Numbered from the stretch's first letter, positions 40,799 through 50,013 are shown. The stretch is DNA of 64,000 nucleotides from Yinghuangia sp035454725 (GCF_051388935.1 NZ_JBPKBI010000015.1:62001-126000), one strand, 5' to 3'. Program-made: numbers and translations. The notes: a model not told the origin generated them from the letters alone.

Positions 40799-43271
40799 AG
40801 GCCGTCCGCAACGCCGCGTGGGCGGCAGTCGTACGACGACGCCTGCAAACCGTCGTCACCGCCGTCGTGGTGCTGCTCGCGAGCGCGACCTCGGTGCTCG
40901 GCCTGGGGCTGCTGGTCGCGTCGTCGGCACCGTTCGACCACGCCTTCGCCGACCTGCGCGGTGCCCACGCGATCGTGAGCGTGGACGCCGCGAAGGCGAC
41001 GCCGGAGCAGGTGCGGGCCACCGCCGACCGGCCGGGCGTCACCGCGGTGGGCGGGCCGTACCCGTCCGTGAGCGTCGTCCCGACACTGCCGGGCCACCCG
41101 GTCGCCCCGAGCGAGGTCACCGTCGTCGGACGCGCGGATCCGGGCGGTCCGATCGACGAACTCCCCCTCGAATCGGGGCGGTGGGGGGGGGGNNNNNNNN
41201 NNNNNNNNNNNNNNNNNNNNNNNNNNNNNNNNNNNNNNNNNNNNNNNNNNNNNNNNNNCTCCCCCTCGAATCGGGGCGGTGGGTGCGCGCACCCGGCGAG
41301 GTGGTGACGGCCGGGAAGGGGCCCCTGTGGAGTGCCGGCGTCGGCGACCGAATCCGTTTCGGGGACGTGGAATTGACCGTCGTCGGCGTGGCGTCGTCGA
41401 TCACCGACACCGCTGCGGCGTGGACGGTGCCCGAACAGGTCGCCGCGCTGCAACCGGCCGGCACCGCACCGACGTTCCAGGTCCTCTACCGGTTCGCCGA
41501 CGCGGTCGACGACGCGGCGGTGGCCGACGGTGTCGCCTCGGCTCGCGCGGGGCTGCCGGACGGCGCGGTGCTCGGTTCGACGTCGTATCTCCGGGCGCGG
41601 CACGAAGCCGCAGGCGTCGCCTCCCTCGTCGTGCCGTTCGTGACCGCGTTCAGCGTGCTCGGCGTCGTCATGTCGGTGCTGATCGTCGGCAACGTCGTCA
41701 GCGGCGCGGTGGTCGCCGGATACCGCGGCATCGGAGTGCTCAAGACGCTCGGGTTCACGCCGGCGCAGGTGAGTGCCGCGTATGTCGGCCAGGTTCTGCT
41801 GCCCGCGCTCATCGGCGCCGCGGCCGGCACCGTCGTCGGGCACCTGCTGTCGATCCCGCTGCTCGCGGACACCGCGGACTCGTACGCGGTGCCCGAAGTC
41901 GCCGCGATCCCCTGGTGGGTGGACGCGGCGGTGCCTCTCGGCCTGGCCGTGGTGGTCTGTGTCGCCGCGCTGGTCCCGGCACTGCGTGCCGCGCGGATTC
42001 CGGCCGTCCAGGCGATCGCCGTCGGCCGGGCGCCGCGCAGCGGACGGGGTTTCCGGGCCCACCGATTCCTCGCCCGCACCCGGCTGCCGCGCGCGGTGGG
42101 CCTCGGCCTCGCAAGCTCGTTCGCGCGGCCGGGCCGCACCGCGATGACGCTGGCCGCGCTGGTGCTGGGGACGACGGCGGTGACCTTCGCGTACGGCCTG
42201 CGGGGGACCTTGGACCGTGCCGAGGAAGGACTGTCGCGGAGCGGATCCGCGCAGGTCACCGTGGATCTCGCGATGCCGCAGGGGCCACCGGACCAGGCCG
42301 GGCCGCCGCCCCTGCCGCCCGTCCCGTCCGCCCGGCCGGGGGAGGGACGTCCGTCGGCTGACCCGGCGGCTGTGGCGATGGCGCTGCGGGCCGACGCGGG
42401 CACCGCGCGGTTCACGTCGGTCACGCATCTGCCGGTCAACGTGCCAGGTCGGACGAAACCGGTCGAGGTGACGGCGTACGACACCGACTCGTCGTGGCTC
42501 GGCTACCCGGTGGTCGAGGGCCGCTGGTTCTCCGGGATCGGCGAAGTCGTCGTGCCGACCGTGTTCCTGCGGTCCTCGGCGCTTGAGGTCGGCGACGAGA
42601 TCACGCTCGAATCGGACGGACGGCGCACCGCGGTGCGCATCGTCGGGGAGGTGTTCGACAACGAGGAAGACACCGTCTACGTCGACCGGGCCACCCTGGC
42701 CTCGCTGCGCCCCGATCTGCCGGTCGAGCAGTACGAGGTCCAGCTCACGGAGGGGACCGGCATCGCCGCGTACGCGGCGCGGATCTCGGAGAGCACGGCG
42801 TTCGCGGCCGGGTTCGGCTCCGTGCTGTCGCGTGACGACAGCCACAGCACGATCGCCATCCTGCTCGGCCTGATCGGGCTTCTGACCCTCCTGCTCGGGG
42901 TCGTCGCCGCGCTGGGGGTGCTCAACACCGTCGCGTTGGACACCCGCGAGCGGGCGCAGACGATCGGCGTCCTGAAATCCCTCGGTATGACGCCGCGTCA
43001 GACGCTGGCCATGGTGGTCACCTCGGTGGCCGGCGTGGGTCTCGTCGGCGGCGCGGTCGGCATCCCGTTGGGCGTGGCACTGCACCACGCCGTCGCCCCG
43101 GTCATGGCGGGGGCCGCTGACCTGCGGCTGCCGGATGCGATGGTCGAGGTGTACAGCACGCCGGCGTACGCGGCCCTCGCGGCGTCCGGCGCGGTCCTGG
43201 CCGTGCTCGGTGCGATGCTTCCGGCGACATGGGCGGCCCGCATGCGCGCGGCGGCGTGGCGGACGGAGTGA
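40795..43271 (+). CDS. FtsX-family ABC permease (interrupted by an assembly gap; intact after collapse)
   Basis: This large permease starts MKAVRNAAWAAVVRRRLQTV with one N-terminal helix, a periplasmic domain, an FtsX core of three helices (from about nt 41620), a second periplasmic domain and a second FtsX core near the C-terminus (LLGLIGLLTLLLGVVAALGV). A gap of 66 N (41193-41258) splits it. The sequence before the gap (from 41161) recurs after it (from 41259), and removing 98 nt joins both halves in frame as a 792-residue protein. It is coupled to the ATPase gene by ATGA. It probably exports peptides or antibiotics, or acts in a sensing module with the adjacent two-component pair. Confidence 0.88.
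41193..41258. other. Assembly gap (66 N) inside the FtsX permease gene
   Basis: The flanks contain the same stretch (starting ctccccctcgaatcgg at 41161 and again at 41259). The left copy dissolves into a run of ten G before the N block, while the right copy reads on as normal coding sequence. The gap is therefore an unmerged contig overlap. Confidence 0.95.
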
Positions 43272-43311
43272 ACCGCGGCGCAACGGCGTCGTGACGCAGG
43301 ACGCCGGGAGG

Positions 43312-43358
43312 ACGCCGGGAGGAGGAGAGCTGCGACAAGGCTCTCCTCCTCCCGGCGT
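43312..43358 (+). terminator. Long perfect hairpin after the ABC exporter operon
   Basis: Arms at 43312-43330 and 43340-43358 pair perfectly over 19 bp around the loop TGCGACAAG, beginning 41 nt after the permease stop. The left arm includes the second copy of a tandem repeat of GGACGCCGGGA. There is no T-run. Confidence 0.75.
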
Positions 43359-43441
43359 TCCGGCTCGCCGCCACGGCTTCGTGTATGTCCGCCTTGCGTC
43401 ACCCCGGCCGTCGCGTTCGCGCGGGTGGCGGACCCCACACC

Positions 43442-43447
43442 TAAGGT
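43442..43447 (+). promoter_or_regulatory. -10 box for a probably leaderless message
   Basis: TAAGGT ends 6 nt before the ATG at 43454. In actinobacteria this spacing puts the transcription start at or next to the A of the start codon. No clear -35 and no ribosome binding site are seen. Confidence 0.5.
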
Positions 43448-43453
43448 TGCGTG

Positions 43454-45976
43454 ATGGATTCCGCACCCGGATTCGCCTACTGGTTCGCCGACCCCGCGCA
43501 GTTTCCCGCGCTGTACGACCGGCTGCGCACCGAGACGATCGAAGCGCTGCGGCGCGGCAGTCTGCCCGCGACCGAGGACGTCGTGCGCTTTCTGTGCGCC
43601 CGCGACGACCGGGACCTCGACCTGGCCTTGGCCGAATCGGCACTGCCGGCACGCGCCGACGCGCTCGGTCGGCGCGTGATCGACAGGCTCGCCCGGAGCG
43701 CGGATCCCGAAGTCGCCGCAGGGCTGTACCGGACCGTCGCCACGCAGGGACGGCGTCCCGTCGTCGCGGGAGCCACACCGCGTGACACCGCGCTCGCCGC
43801 GATCTTCGGCGCGGTCACCTCCCCGGGCGATCCCGGATGGCGGAATCCGGACGGCCTCGTGCCGCTGCTTCTGGACCGGCTGCCGAACGAACAAGGCACC
43901 ACCGCAGGCGACTTCGTGCCGCTGCTGGCCGCACCCTTCGCGGAACTGGTCAGTCTGGCCTTCGAACGCCTGGCACCGCACCTCGTGTTCGCCGACTGGG
44001 TTCGCGCCTGCCGGGCCGCGGTGCGTGACGGCGGCGCTGCGTGGCTGCGCAAGACCGCGGACACCGTCGCGGAAATCCCGGCGGAGCGCGAGGACTTCCG
44101 CACCGAACTGGCCGGGCTGCTGCGCGGGGCGGCGTCGGTGCCGGATCCGGAGGCGGTGCTCACCGAAGCCCTGGGAGACCGCGAACAGACCACGCCGGCA
44201 AGCCTGTTCCTGACCCTGCGCAGCGCGTCGCACGACGCGGCGACGGCGCCCGTCGACTGGACCGGTGTCACGGCCGCCCACCGACTCCGGGCGCTTCCCG
44301 ACGAATTCCTCATCGAATACGCCAATCGGGACGACTGCCCGTGGGATTTGCTCGCCGACCTTCACCACCGGCGCCCCGGCGTCCTTCCGCAGCGCTGTCG
44401 GCTGCCGTGGGAGGCCTTGGAGATACGCAGCAAACCGGACCGGTACGCCGCCGCGAACCGCTCGTCCGTCATCCGGCGCGGCCTGGAAAACGGCTGGTTC
44501 CCTGTCCGGCGGCTGCTGGGCGAGACCGGGACCGCACTGGAAGTCCTTGAAGCGATCGGCGTGGAAGCCGAATGGACCGGCGAAATACGTGAGGCGCTGG
44601 CCGAGTTGGTCGCTCCGCTGGGCACCGATGCGGCGGCGTGGATCCGGGTATACGCCCAGTTGCCGCGGTTCCGGGGACCGTGTGAGGCCCTCGTCCAGGG
44701 AGCGGTCGCGTACGCCCGCCGGCATCCGGAGCCGAAGTGGCCGCGCCGGACCGAAGCGGAGATTCCCGCCCGGCTCCCGCAGGGAGCGCGCGCGGCGCTG
44801 GCGGTGCTGTTGTCGGCGGCTCCGGAGGGTGCCGTCGCCGCGTTGGCTCCGCATCTCGATCCGCGAGCCGTGCAGGACGTGCTGCGGCACTCCCGAGTGA
44901 GGCCGTCCGACCGCGACGCGGTTGTCGCTGCACACGGTCCGCAGGCGGCCGTGTGGTGGGCGGCGGCCCGTCCCGCACCCGACGACCTGGGCTTTCTGCT
45001 CGGCCTGGACGATCCCGACGTCAACGCGATGCTGTTCCGGTACGCCACGATCTCCGACGACGAGCGCCGCCGCATCCTGGCGGGTCGGCCGTACGCGACC
45101 GCCGGTGCCGACACCGGCCGCACCGGCGACGTGCCGGTCGCGGACGACCTCATGCTGCATTTCGCGAAACACGAGATCGGTGTCGTGCGCCCATGGTTGC
45201 TCCTGTGCGTCGACTCGGGTGACCCCCGCCTGCTGCGCATCCTGTTGGGCCGGGCCAAGGTCTACACCGAGGCCGCCCGGTTGCGGCTGCTCGTCCGGCT
45301 CTGGGAGCGCCACGGGCCCAGAGCGGTCGAGGACCTGCTCACCGAGCCGGCGTTCCCGACAAGGCGCACGGACAAGCATCCGCTTCCGCCCGAGACCCAC
45401 CGCGTCGCGTGCGACGCCCTCGCCTCGCCCGACGGCCTCCGGCTCCTGCGCGAAGCGGCTGACCGAGAGGCGTCACCGGACGCGGTCGCGGCCTATCTGA
45501 TCGGCAGGGGCGGTGCGGTGGTAGGCGAGCGGGCGGACCGTGTCGTGGAGGAGATCGGGGCGATCCCTTGGGACGCCGTACTGCGCCGCCACGCGGCCAA
45601 GCCGATCAACGGCGAAGCGCTGGAGTGCCTGGCGGTGCGCTCCGACTGCCCCCGGGAGCTTCTGCCGGTGGTCGTCGAGGAGTTCTCCGTCGCCGACCTG
45701 GGGTGGGCGCTCGAAAGCGTGCTGCGGCAACGTCTGACCGCCGAGGAGATCCTGCGTGACGCGGTCCCTGCCGCCGCGGCGGCAGGGCTGCTGGCCGACA
45801 GCGGATACGGCGGGGGCCCAGATTTCGGCGCGCGTCTCGCCGAGGCGGGCGCGGAACTGCGGCGCATCCTCGGCGACTCCCCCGACGCGTGGGCCGTCGC
45901 CGTCCACCTCCTGCCGGACTTCTCCGGCACGCTGACCGAACTCGCCGCGACGGCGGCTGCCGCAGTCGGGCCCTGA
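43454..45976 (+). CDS. Large helical protein of unknown function, 840 aa
   Basis: I do not recognise this 840-residue protein. It has no signal peptide, membrane helix, nucleotide-binding loop or cysteine cluster. Its composition is rich in Ala, Leu, Arg, Asp and Glu, and it is built of repeated amphipathic helix pairs separated by short Pro/Gly/Asp turns, for example WALESVLRQRLTAEEILRDA, which suggests an alpha-solenoid like HEAT repeats. Such proteins usually serve as scaffolds. Third-position GC is as high as in neighbours. The start is probably the ATG at 43454 from a leaderless message (a GTG at 43451 adds one codon). Neighbours give no hint. Confidence 0.75.
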   Translation: MDSAPGFAYWFADPAQFPALYDRLRTETIEALRRGSLPATEDVVRFLCARDDRDLDLALAESALPARADALGRRVIDRLARSADPEVAAGLYRTVATQGRRPVVAGATPRDTALAAIFGAVTSPGDPGWRNPDGLVPLLLDRLPNEQGTTAGDFVPLLAAPFAELVSLAFERLAPHLVFADWVRACRAAVRDGGAAWLRKTADTVAEIPAEREDFRTELAGLLRGAASVPDPEAVLTEALGDREQTTPASLFLTLRSASHDAATAPVDWTGVTAAHRLRALPDEFLIEYANRDDCPWDLLADLHHRRPGVLPQRCRLPWEALEIRSKPDRYAAANRSSVIRRGLENGWFPVRRLLGETGTALEVLEAIGVEAEWTGEIREALAELVAPLGTDAAAWIRVYAQLPRFRGPCEALVQGAVAYARRHPEPKWPRRTEAEIPARLPQGARAALAVLLSAAPEGAVAALAPHLDPRAVQDVLRHSRVRPSDRDAVVAAHGPQAAVWWAAARPAPDDLGFLLGLDDPDVNAMLFRYATISDDERRRILAGRPYATAGADTGRTGDVPVADDLMLHFAKHEIGVVRPWLLLCVDSGDPRLLRILLGRAKVYTEAARLRLLVRLWERHGPRAVEDLLTEPAFPTRRTDKHPLPPETHRVACDALASPDGLRLLREAADREASPDAVAAYLIGRGGAVVGERADRVVEEIGAIPWDAVLRRHAAKPINGEALECLAVRSDCPRELLPVVVEEFSVADLGWALESVLRQRLTAEEILRDAVPAAAAAGLLADSGYGGGPDFGARLAEAGAELRRILGDSPDAWAVAVHLLPDFSGTLTELAATAAAAVGP

Positions 45977-46170
45977 ACGCCACCGACGTGCCTGGTCGCA
46001 ACGCCCGGCGGCGCGGGAAACCCGGTGCACGGGTGGCTGTCGTCACTCTTCAATCCGCCGAATACATGCGGTATCGCTGTATCGGATCTTCGTTCCAGTG
46101 GTGTGCGGGTGTCCCCGGCGCTGCCGGGCAGCGCAGGAGAATTGGGTTTTCAGAAATGAGAGGGTGCCTC

Positions 46171-46198
46171 TTGTATCCCGCTCGGCGCTGAGTAGGCT
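46171..46198 (+). promoter_or_regulatory. Promoter placing the transcript start on an ATG (leaderless)
   Basis: TTGTAT (46171-46176) and TAGGCT (46193-46198) are spaced by 16 bp. The ATG of a short ORF begins at 46205, 6 nt after the -10 box, so the message probably starts on that ATG. Confidence 0.55.
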
Positions 46199-46204
46199 GC
46201 GAAC

Positions 46205-46312
46205 ATGGGTCGTTCTCCAGACGTGGCCGGGCACCCGCGCCGAAAGTGGGACGAGTCGTCGGTCAAGCGCTGCTCCGCAGGTGAGCGCGCTGGGGAGGAC
46301 GCAACACAGTGA
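46205..46312 (+). CDS. Candidate leaderless 35-codon ORF coupled to the F420-type oxidoreductase gene
   Basis: This is a short ORF starting ATG GGT CGT and ending CAG TGA, where the TGA overlaps the GTG start of the next gene (GTGA). The encoded peptide of 35 residues is basic and polar (starts MGRSPDVAGH, contains KRCSAGERAGED), with one cysteine and no hydrophobic stretch. No ribosome binding site precedes it, but a good promoter places the transcript start at its first base. It may be a translated leader that controls entry into the oxidoreductase gene, or merely a coupling ORF. Confidence 0.45.
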   Translation: MGRSPDVAGHPRRKWDESSVKRCSAGERAGEDATQ

Positions 46313-47217
46313 CGATGCAATTCATCTTCCACTACCCGGAGACGGCCGGGTACGAAGGCGACGTTCTCGACGCGGGCGCCCCCGACGAGGTGGCGGTCAC
46401 GCTGGAGCGCAGCGGCTTCGACGGCCTGTCGTTCAGCGAGCACCCGGTGCCCGGCGCGAAGTGGCTGGCCTCCGGAGGGCACCAGACGGTCGACCCGTTC
46501 GTCACGCTCGGCTACGCCGCGGCCGTGACCGAGCGGCTGCGGCTGCTCACCTACCTGTCCGTCGCGCCCTACCGGAACCCGTTCATCCTCGCCAAGGCCG
46601 CGGCGACGCTGGACAAGCTGTCGGGCGGCCGCATGATCCTCGGGCTCGGCACCGGCTACCAGAAGAGCGAGTTCTTCGCCCTCGGCGTCGACATGGAGGA
46701 GCGCAACGCGCTGTTCGACGAGGTCTTGGACGTCCTGCCGCTGCACTGGAGCGGTGAGCCGTTCAGCTACCAGGGCCTGCACTTCAGCGCGCGCGACGTC
46801 ATCGCCCGCCCGCGCCCGGTGCAGAACCCCATCCCGATCTGGATCGGCGGCAACTCCAAGCTGAGCCGCCGCCGCGTCGCCCAGCGGGCGCAGGGCTGGA
46901 TGCCGATGTCCGGCGGCGCGCAGCTCAGCAACACCGCGCGCACGCCCACGCTGGGCGACCAGTCCGAAATCGGCGGCCACATCGCCGAGTTGCGTGAGGC
47001 GGCCGCCGCCGCGGGACGCACCGAGCGGATCGACGTCCTGTACTCCTACCAGGACAGCGGAATCCTCCAGCCGACCGTCGACCCCGACCGCCACCGCGAG
47101 GCCTTCGCGGAGCTGGAGAAGGCCGGCGTCACGTGGATCGTGGTGTCGAGCCGTACGCGCGAGCGCGCGGCCACGCTGGAGTGGATCGAGGCCTTCGGAG
47201 CCACCTACCTGACGTGA
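46309..47217 (+). CDS. LLM-class F420-dependent oxidoreductase
   Basis: This is a 302-residue TIM-barrel flavin/F420 oxidoreductase of the luciferase-like family. Motifs include FDGLSFSEHPVPGAKW, DPFVTLGYAAAVTERLRLLT, RNPFILAKAAATLDKLSGGR (about 83-102), LGLGTGYQKSEF and PIPIWIGGNSKLSRRR, all typical of mycobacterial and streptomycete F420 enzymes. It starts at GTG 46309, or ATG 46315 two codons later. GGGAGG lies about 11 nt upstream. An SDR gene follows on the same strand. The substrate is unknown; actinobacterial members act on alcohols, ketones and sterol-like compounds. Confidence 0.9.
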   Translation: MTMQFIFHYPETAGYEGDVLDAGAPDEVAVTLERSGFDGLSFSEHPVPGAKWLASGGHQTVDPFVTLGYAAAVTERLRLLTYLSVAPYRNPFILAKAAATLDKLSGGRMILGLGTGYQKSEFFALGVDMEERNALFDEVLDVLPLHWSGEPFSYQGLHFSARDVIARPRPVQNPIPIWIGGNSKLSRRRVAQRAQGWMPMSGGAQLSNTARTPTLGDQSEIGGHIAELREAAAAAGRTERIDVLYSYQDSGILQPTVDPDRHREAFAELEKAGVTWIVVSSRTRERAATLEWIEAFGATYLT

Positions 47218-47331
47218 CGGGCAGGCGGTACGGCGACACTCGGTCGGTGTGCCGCCCCATCCGTGACGACGACACATGACGACGACCACGCGGCCCCAGG
47301 GGCCGCGTGCGGCGCGACGGAGGCAGCGGCA

Positions 47332-48222
47332 GTGGGTTGGTTCGAGGAACGCGGCGGGCTGGACGGCACCGTCGCCGTGATCACCGGTGGGGCGGGCGGC
47401 CTCGGGGAGGCCGTCGCGTACGACCTGGCCGCCAACGGCGTGCGCGTCGCGGTGATCGACATCGACCCGGAGGCGGTCGACCGGGTGCGCGCGGAACTCG
47501 CCGAACGCGGCCGCGACGCGATCGTGCGACAGGGCGACGCCCGCGACCCCGACGCGCTGGAGGCGCTGTTCACCGAGGTCGACGCCGCGTGGAGCCGCCT
47601 CGACACGCTGGTCAACTGCGTCGGCGGGACCTTCCGGGCGCCGTTCACCGACACCCGGGCCAAGGGCTGGGACGCGCTGATCCGCACCAACCTGACCCAC
47701 GTGCTGCACGCCTGCTCCCTCGCGATCCCGCGCATGCGGGCCGGCGGGAGGGGCGGCAGCATCGTCAACCTGACGACCGTCGAGGCACACCGCGCGGCCC
47801 CAGGTTTCGCCGTCTACTCGGCCGCCAAGGCGGCCGTGGCGCACTTCGCCCGGACCCTCGCCATCGAGCTCGCCCCGGAAGGCATCCGCGTCAACAACGT
47901 GGCCCCGGACTACGCCCCGACCCCCAATCTCAAGAAACTCTCGACCGGGGACAGCGCGATGGACACGCCGGAAGGTGTGCGCGTGGCCATTCCGCTGGGA
48001 CGGGCCGGCAAGGTCACCGACATCTCGAACTCCGTGGTCTTCCTCGCGTCCGGGCTGTCGGCGTACATCACCGGCACGACCCTCCACCCCGACGGCGGCA
48101 CCTTCGCCTCGGCCGGCTGGTTCAACTGGCCGGAGTCGGGCTGGGCCAACCACGTGCCGCTCGACGTGCTGGAGCACATCGCTCCGCGCAACGGCGCCGC
48201 GACGGACAACGGGCAGGCCTGA
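47332..48222 (+). CDS. SDR-family oxidoreductase
   Basis: This is a 296-residue classical SDR. It has TGGAGGLGEAVA (about 17-28), an acidic VIDIDPE after beta-2 pointing to NAD, LVNCVGG in place of NNAG, Ser in SIVNLTTVEAH, and YSAAKAA (catalytic Tyr and Lys). A C-terminal extension after PDGGTFASAG contains WFNWPESGW. GTG 47332 has GGAGG 8 nt upstream and is preferred to the GTG at 47263, whose 23-residue extension is low in complexity. It may work with the preceding F420-type enzyme on the same substrate. Confidence 0.88.
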   Translation: MGWFEERGGLDGTVAVITGGAGGLGEAVAYDLAANGVRVAVIDIDPEAVDRVRAELAERGRDAIVRQGDARDPDALEALFTEVDAAWSRLDTLVNCVGGTFRAPFTDTRAKGWDALIRTNLTHVLHACSLAIPRMRAGGRGGSIVNLTTVEAHRAAPGFAVYSAAKAAVAHFARTLAIELAPEGIRVNNVAPDYAPTPNLKKLSTGDSAMDTPEGVRVAIPLGRAGKVTDISNSVVFLASGLSAYITGTTLHPDGGTFASAGWFNWPESGWANHVPLDVLEHIAPRNGAATDNGQA

Positions 48223-48240
48223 CCGCCCCCGGGCGGGCTC

Positions 48241-48276
48241 TGTCCAAAGTCGGAGATCCAGCCTGACCTTCGGCCG
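48241..48276 (+). promoter_or_regulatory. Bipartite regulator motif, copy A, upstream of the ABC operon
   Basis: A block at 48241-48255 (TGTCCAAAGTCGGAG) and a block at 48261-48276 (GCCTGACCTTCGGCCG) match a second site at 52050-52087 at 12 of 15 and 14 of 16 positions. The blocks are imperfect inverse copies of each other (CCAAAGTC with GACCTTCGG). This is the probable binding site of the response regulator at 50026-50685. Confidence 0.65.
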
Positions 48277-48299
48277 ATGGCGTCCGCCGCGCGCGTTCG

Positions 48300-48305
48300 T
48301 AGCGT
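48300..48305 (+). promoter_or_regulatory. -10 box of the ABC operon, probably leaderless
   Basis: TAGCGT ends 6 nt before the ATG at 48312. With motif A ending 23 nt upstream and no -35 consensus, activation by the response regulator is likely. Confidence 0.5.
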
Positions 48306-48311
48306 CGAGGC

Positions 48312-49235
48312 ATGATCACTCTCGAATGCCTCACCAAACGCTACGGGGCCACCACCGCGGTCGACGGCCTCGACCTGGTGGTCCGCCCCGGCCGCGTGAC
48401 CGGGTTCCTGGGGCCCAACGGCGCCGGGAAATCCACCACCATGCGCATGGTGCTCGGGCTCGACCACCCGACGTCCGGCCGTGCGCTGGTCGGCGGCCGG
48501 GCGTACTGCGAACTGCGGCACCCGCTGCGTGAGGTCGGCGCGCTGCTGGACGCGAAGGCCCTGCACCCCGGGCGGTCGGCCCGCAACCATCTGCGCGCGC
48601 TGGCACGCACGCACGACATCCCGGTCAGGCGCGTCGACGAAGTCCTCGGGAAAGTCGGCCTCACCGACGTCGCACGGCGGCGGGCCGGGACGTTCTCCCT
48701 CGGCATGGGCCAACGGCTCGGCATCGCCGCCGCGTTGCTCGGCGACCCCGCGATCCTGATCTTCGACGAGCCGGTCAACGGCCTCGACCCGGACGGCGTC
48801 CTGTGGGTGCGAGGCTTCATCCGGTCCCTGGCCGCGGAAGGCCGGACGGTCTTCGTTTCCAGCCACCTGATGAGCGAAATGCAGCTCACCGCCGACCACT
48901 TGGTCGTCATCGGACGCGGGCGCCTGATCGCCGACGCGCCGCTCACCGAGGTCCTGGCCGGCGCCCCGGCGGCAGCCGTGCTGGTACGCGGTCCTGAACT
49001 CGCGCCTCTCGCCGATGAGTTGACGCGGCTGGGCGCGGCGGTACGGCCGACCGACGCCGCGGTCCCCGGAGGCGATCCCGGACTTTCCGTCTCCGGCCTC
49101 GGCATCGAGGACGTCGGGCGCACCGCCCACCGCCTCGGCGTCCTGTTGTACGAACTCAGCCCGGCACCGGCGTCCTTGGAGCAGGCGTACATGGAACTCA
49201 CTGCCGACGCTGTGCAGTTCGGAGGTGCCGCATGA
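48312..49235 (+). CDS. ABC transporter ATP-binding protein (BcrA/drug-efflux type)
   Basis: This is a 307-residue ATPase. Walker A is GPNGAGKST (about residues 35-43), the signature-like FSLGMGQRLGIAAAL is near 132-146, Walker B is ILIFDEPVNGLD (about 151-162) and the switch His is in VSSHLMSEM. A C-terminal domain of about 90 residues is typical of antibiotic-resistance ABC ATPases paired with a six-helix permease. The ATG at 48312 closely follows a -10 box. The stop overlaps the permease ATG (ATGA). Confidence 0.93.
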   Translation: MITLECLTKRYGATTAVDGLDLVVRPGRVTGFLGPNGAGKSTTMRMVLGLDHPTSGRALVGGRAYCELRHPLREVGALLDAKALHPGRSARNHLRALARTHDIPVRRVDEVLGKVGLTDVARRRAGTFSLGMGQRLGIAAALLGDPAILIFDEPVNGLDPDGVLWVRGFIRSLAAEGRTVFVSSHLMSEMQLTADHLVVIGRGRLIADAPLTEVLAGAPAAAVLVRGPELAPLADELTRLGAAVRPTDAAVPGGDPGLSVSGLGIEDVGRTAHRLGVLLYELSPAPASLEQAYMELTADAVQFGGAA

Positions 49236-49966
49236 CCGCGCTGCGTGGCACCCTCGCCTCCGAGTGGATCAAGCTGTGGACCGTCCGGTCGACTTGGTGG
49301 TCACTCGGAGCCGCCGTCGTCCTGATGGGCGCCTGCACCGCAATCATGGGCGCCGACTTCGCGAGCGACGTCGAGAACGGCCAGACGAACGACGGCACGA
49401 CCATGCGCATCGGCGAACCCGCCGCGAACGCCGCCCTGCTCGCGCAGTTCGGCCTGATCGCCGTCGCGATGCTCACGGTGACCGGCGAGTTCGCCACCGG
49501 CGCGATGCGCGGCACCCTGGCCGCGGATCCACGCCGCGGACGCGTGCTGTTCGCCAAGACGGCGGCGGTGACCGCAGTCGTCCTCCCTCTCGCGCTGGTC
49601 CTCGCCATGGCCGGGGTCGCGATCGGCGATGCCTCGCTCGGCACGTACGGCGAGCAGCGGGCGGTGGCCGCCGATATCGCCTGCGTCACGGCGTACTTCT
49701 GGCTCGCGGCCGTGTTCACCCTCGGCCTCGGTGCGCTGCTGCGCAGCTCGGTGGCCACCCTGAGCACGGTGATCGCGGTGCTGCTGGCGATGCCGATGAT
49801 GTTCTCGACCGGCTGGTCGGATGTCCTGCCCGGCCGCGCGGGGCTCAGCCTGCTCGGCTGGCCGGATCCGCCGTACAGCCGCCCGGTCGCGTTCGCGGTG
49901 CTCGCGGCGTGGGCGCTGGCGGCGCAACTCGCGGGCTGGGCGGCGCTGCGCCGCCGCGACGTCTGA
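49232..49966 (+). CDS. ABC transporter permease (ABC-2 type)
   Basis: This is a 244-residue permease with six hydrophobic segments (about 22-40, 65-90, 108-130, 143-170, 175-190 and 210-235). It starts MTALRGTLASEWIKLWTVRS, the cytoplasmic amphipathic start typical of BcrB/ABC-2 permeases, and has EFATGAMRGTLAADPRRGRVLFAKT in the coupling region (about residues 87-111, split here into EFATGAMRGTL and RRGRVLFAKT). It forms the exporter with the preceding ATPase. A hairpin terminator follows, shared with the convergent regulator gene. Confidence 0.9.
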   Translation: MTALRGTLASEWIKLWTVRSTWWSLGAAVVLMGACTAIMGADFASDVENGQTNDGTTMRIGEPAANAALLAQFGLIAVAMLTVTGEFATGAMRGTLAADPRRGRVLFAKTAAVTAVVLPLALVLAMAGVAIGDASLGTYGEQRAVAADIACVTAYFWLAAVFTLGLGALLRSSVATLSTVIAVLLAMPMMFSTGWSDVLPGRAGLSLLGWPDPPYSRPVAFAVLAAWALAAQLAGWAALRRRDV

Positions 49967-49978
49967 ACCGTGCCCGGG

Positions 49979-50013
49979 CCCGGGAATCCCGCGCGCGCCG
50001 CAGGATTTCCGGG
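49979..50013. terminator. Bidirectional hairpin between the ABC permease and response regulator genes
   Basis: CCCGGGAATCC (49979-49989) pairs with GGATTTCCGGG (50003-50013), an 11-bp stem with one G-T pair, midway between converging stops. Confidence 0.65.

Noticed and set aside
40767..43778. Very long open frame (about 1000 codons) on the minus strand across the ABC permease
   Set aside because: It is antisense to a clear FtsX permease, runs through the N gap, and has the Arg/His/Gly-rich composition of a GC-driven shadow frame.
42998..45400. 800-codon minus-strand frame opposite the large unknown protein
   Set aside because: It spans the end of the permease gene and the intergenic hairpin without a start or ribosome site. 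The plus frame has a promoter-like -10 and protein-like composition.
46150..48177. 675-codon minus-strand frame
   Set aside because: It is antisense to the F420-type oxidoreductase and SDR genes, both clearly real.
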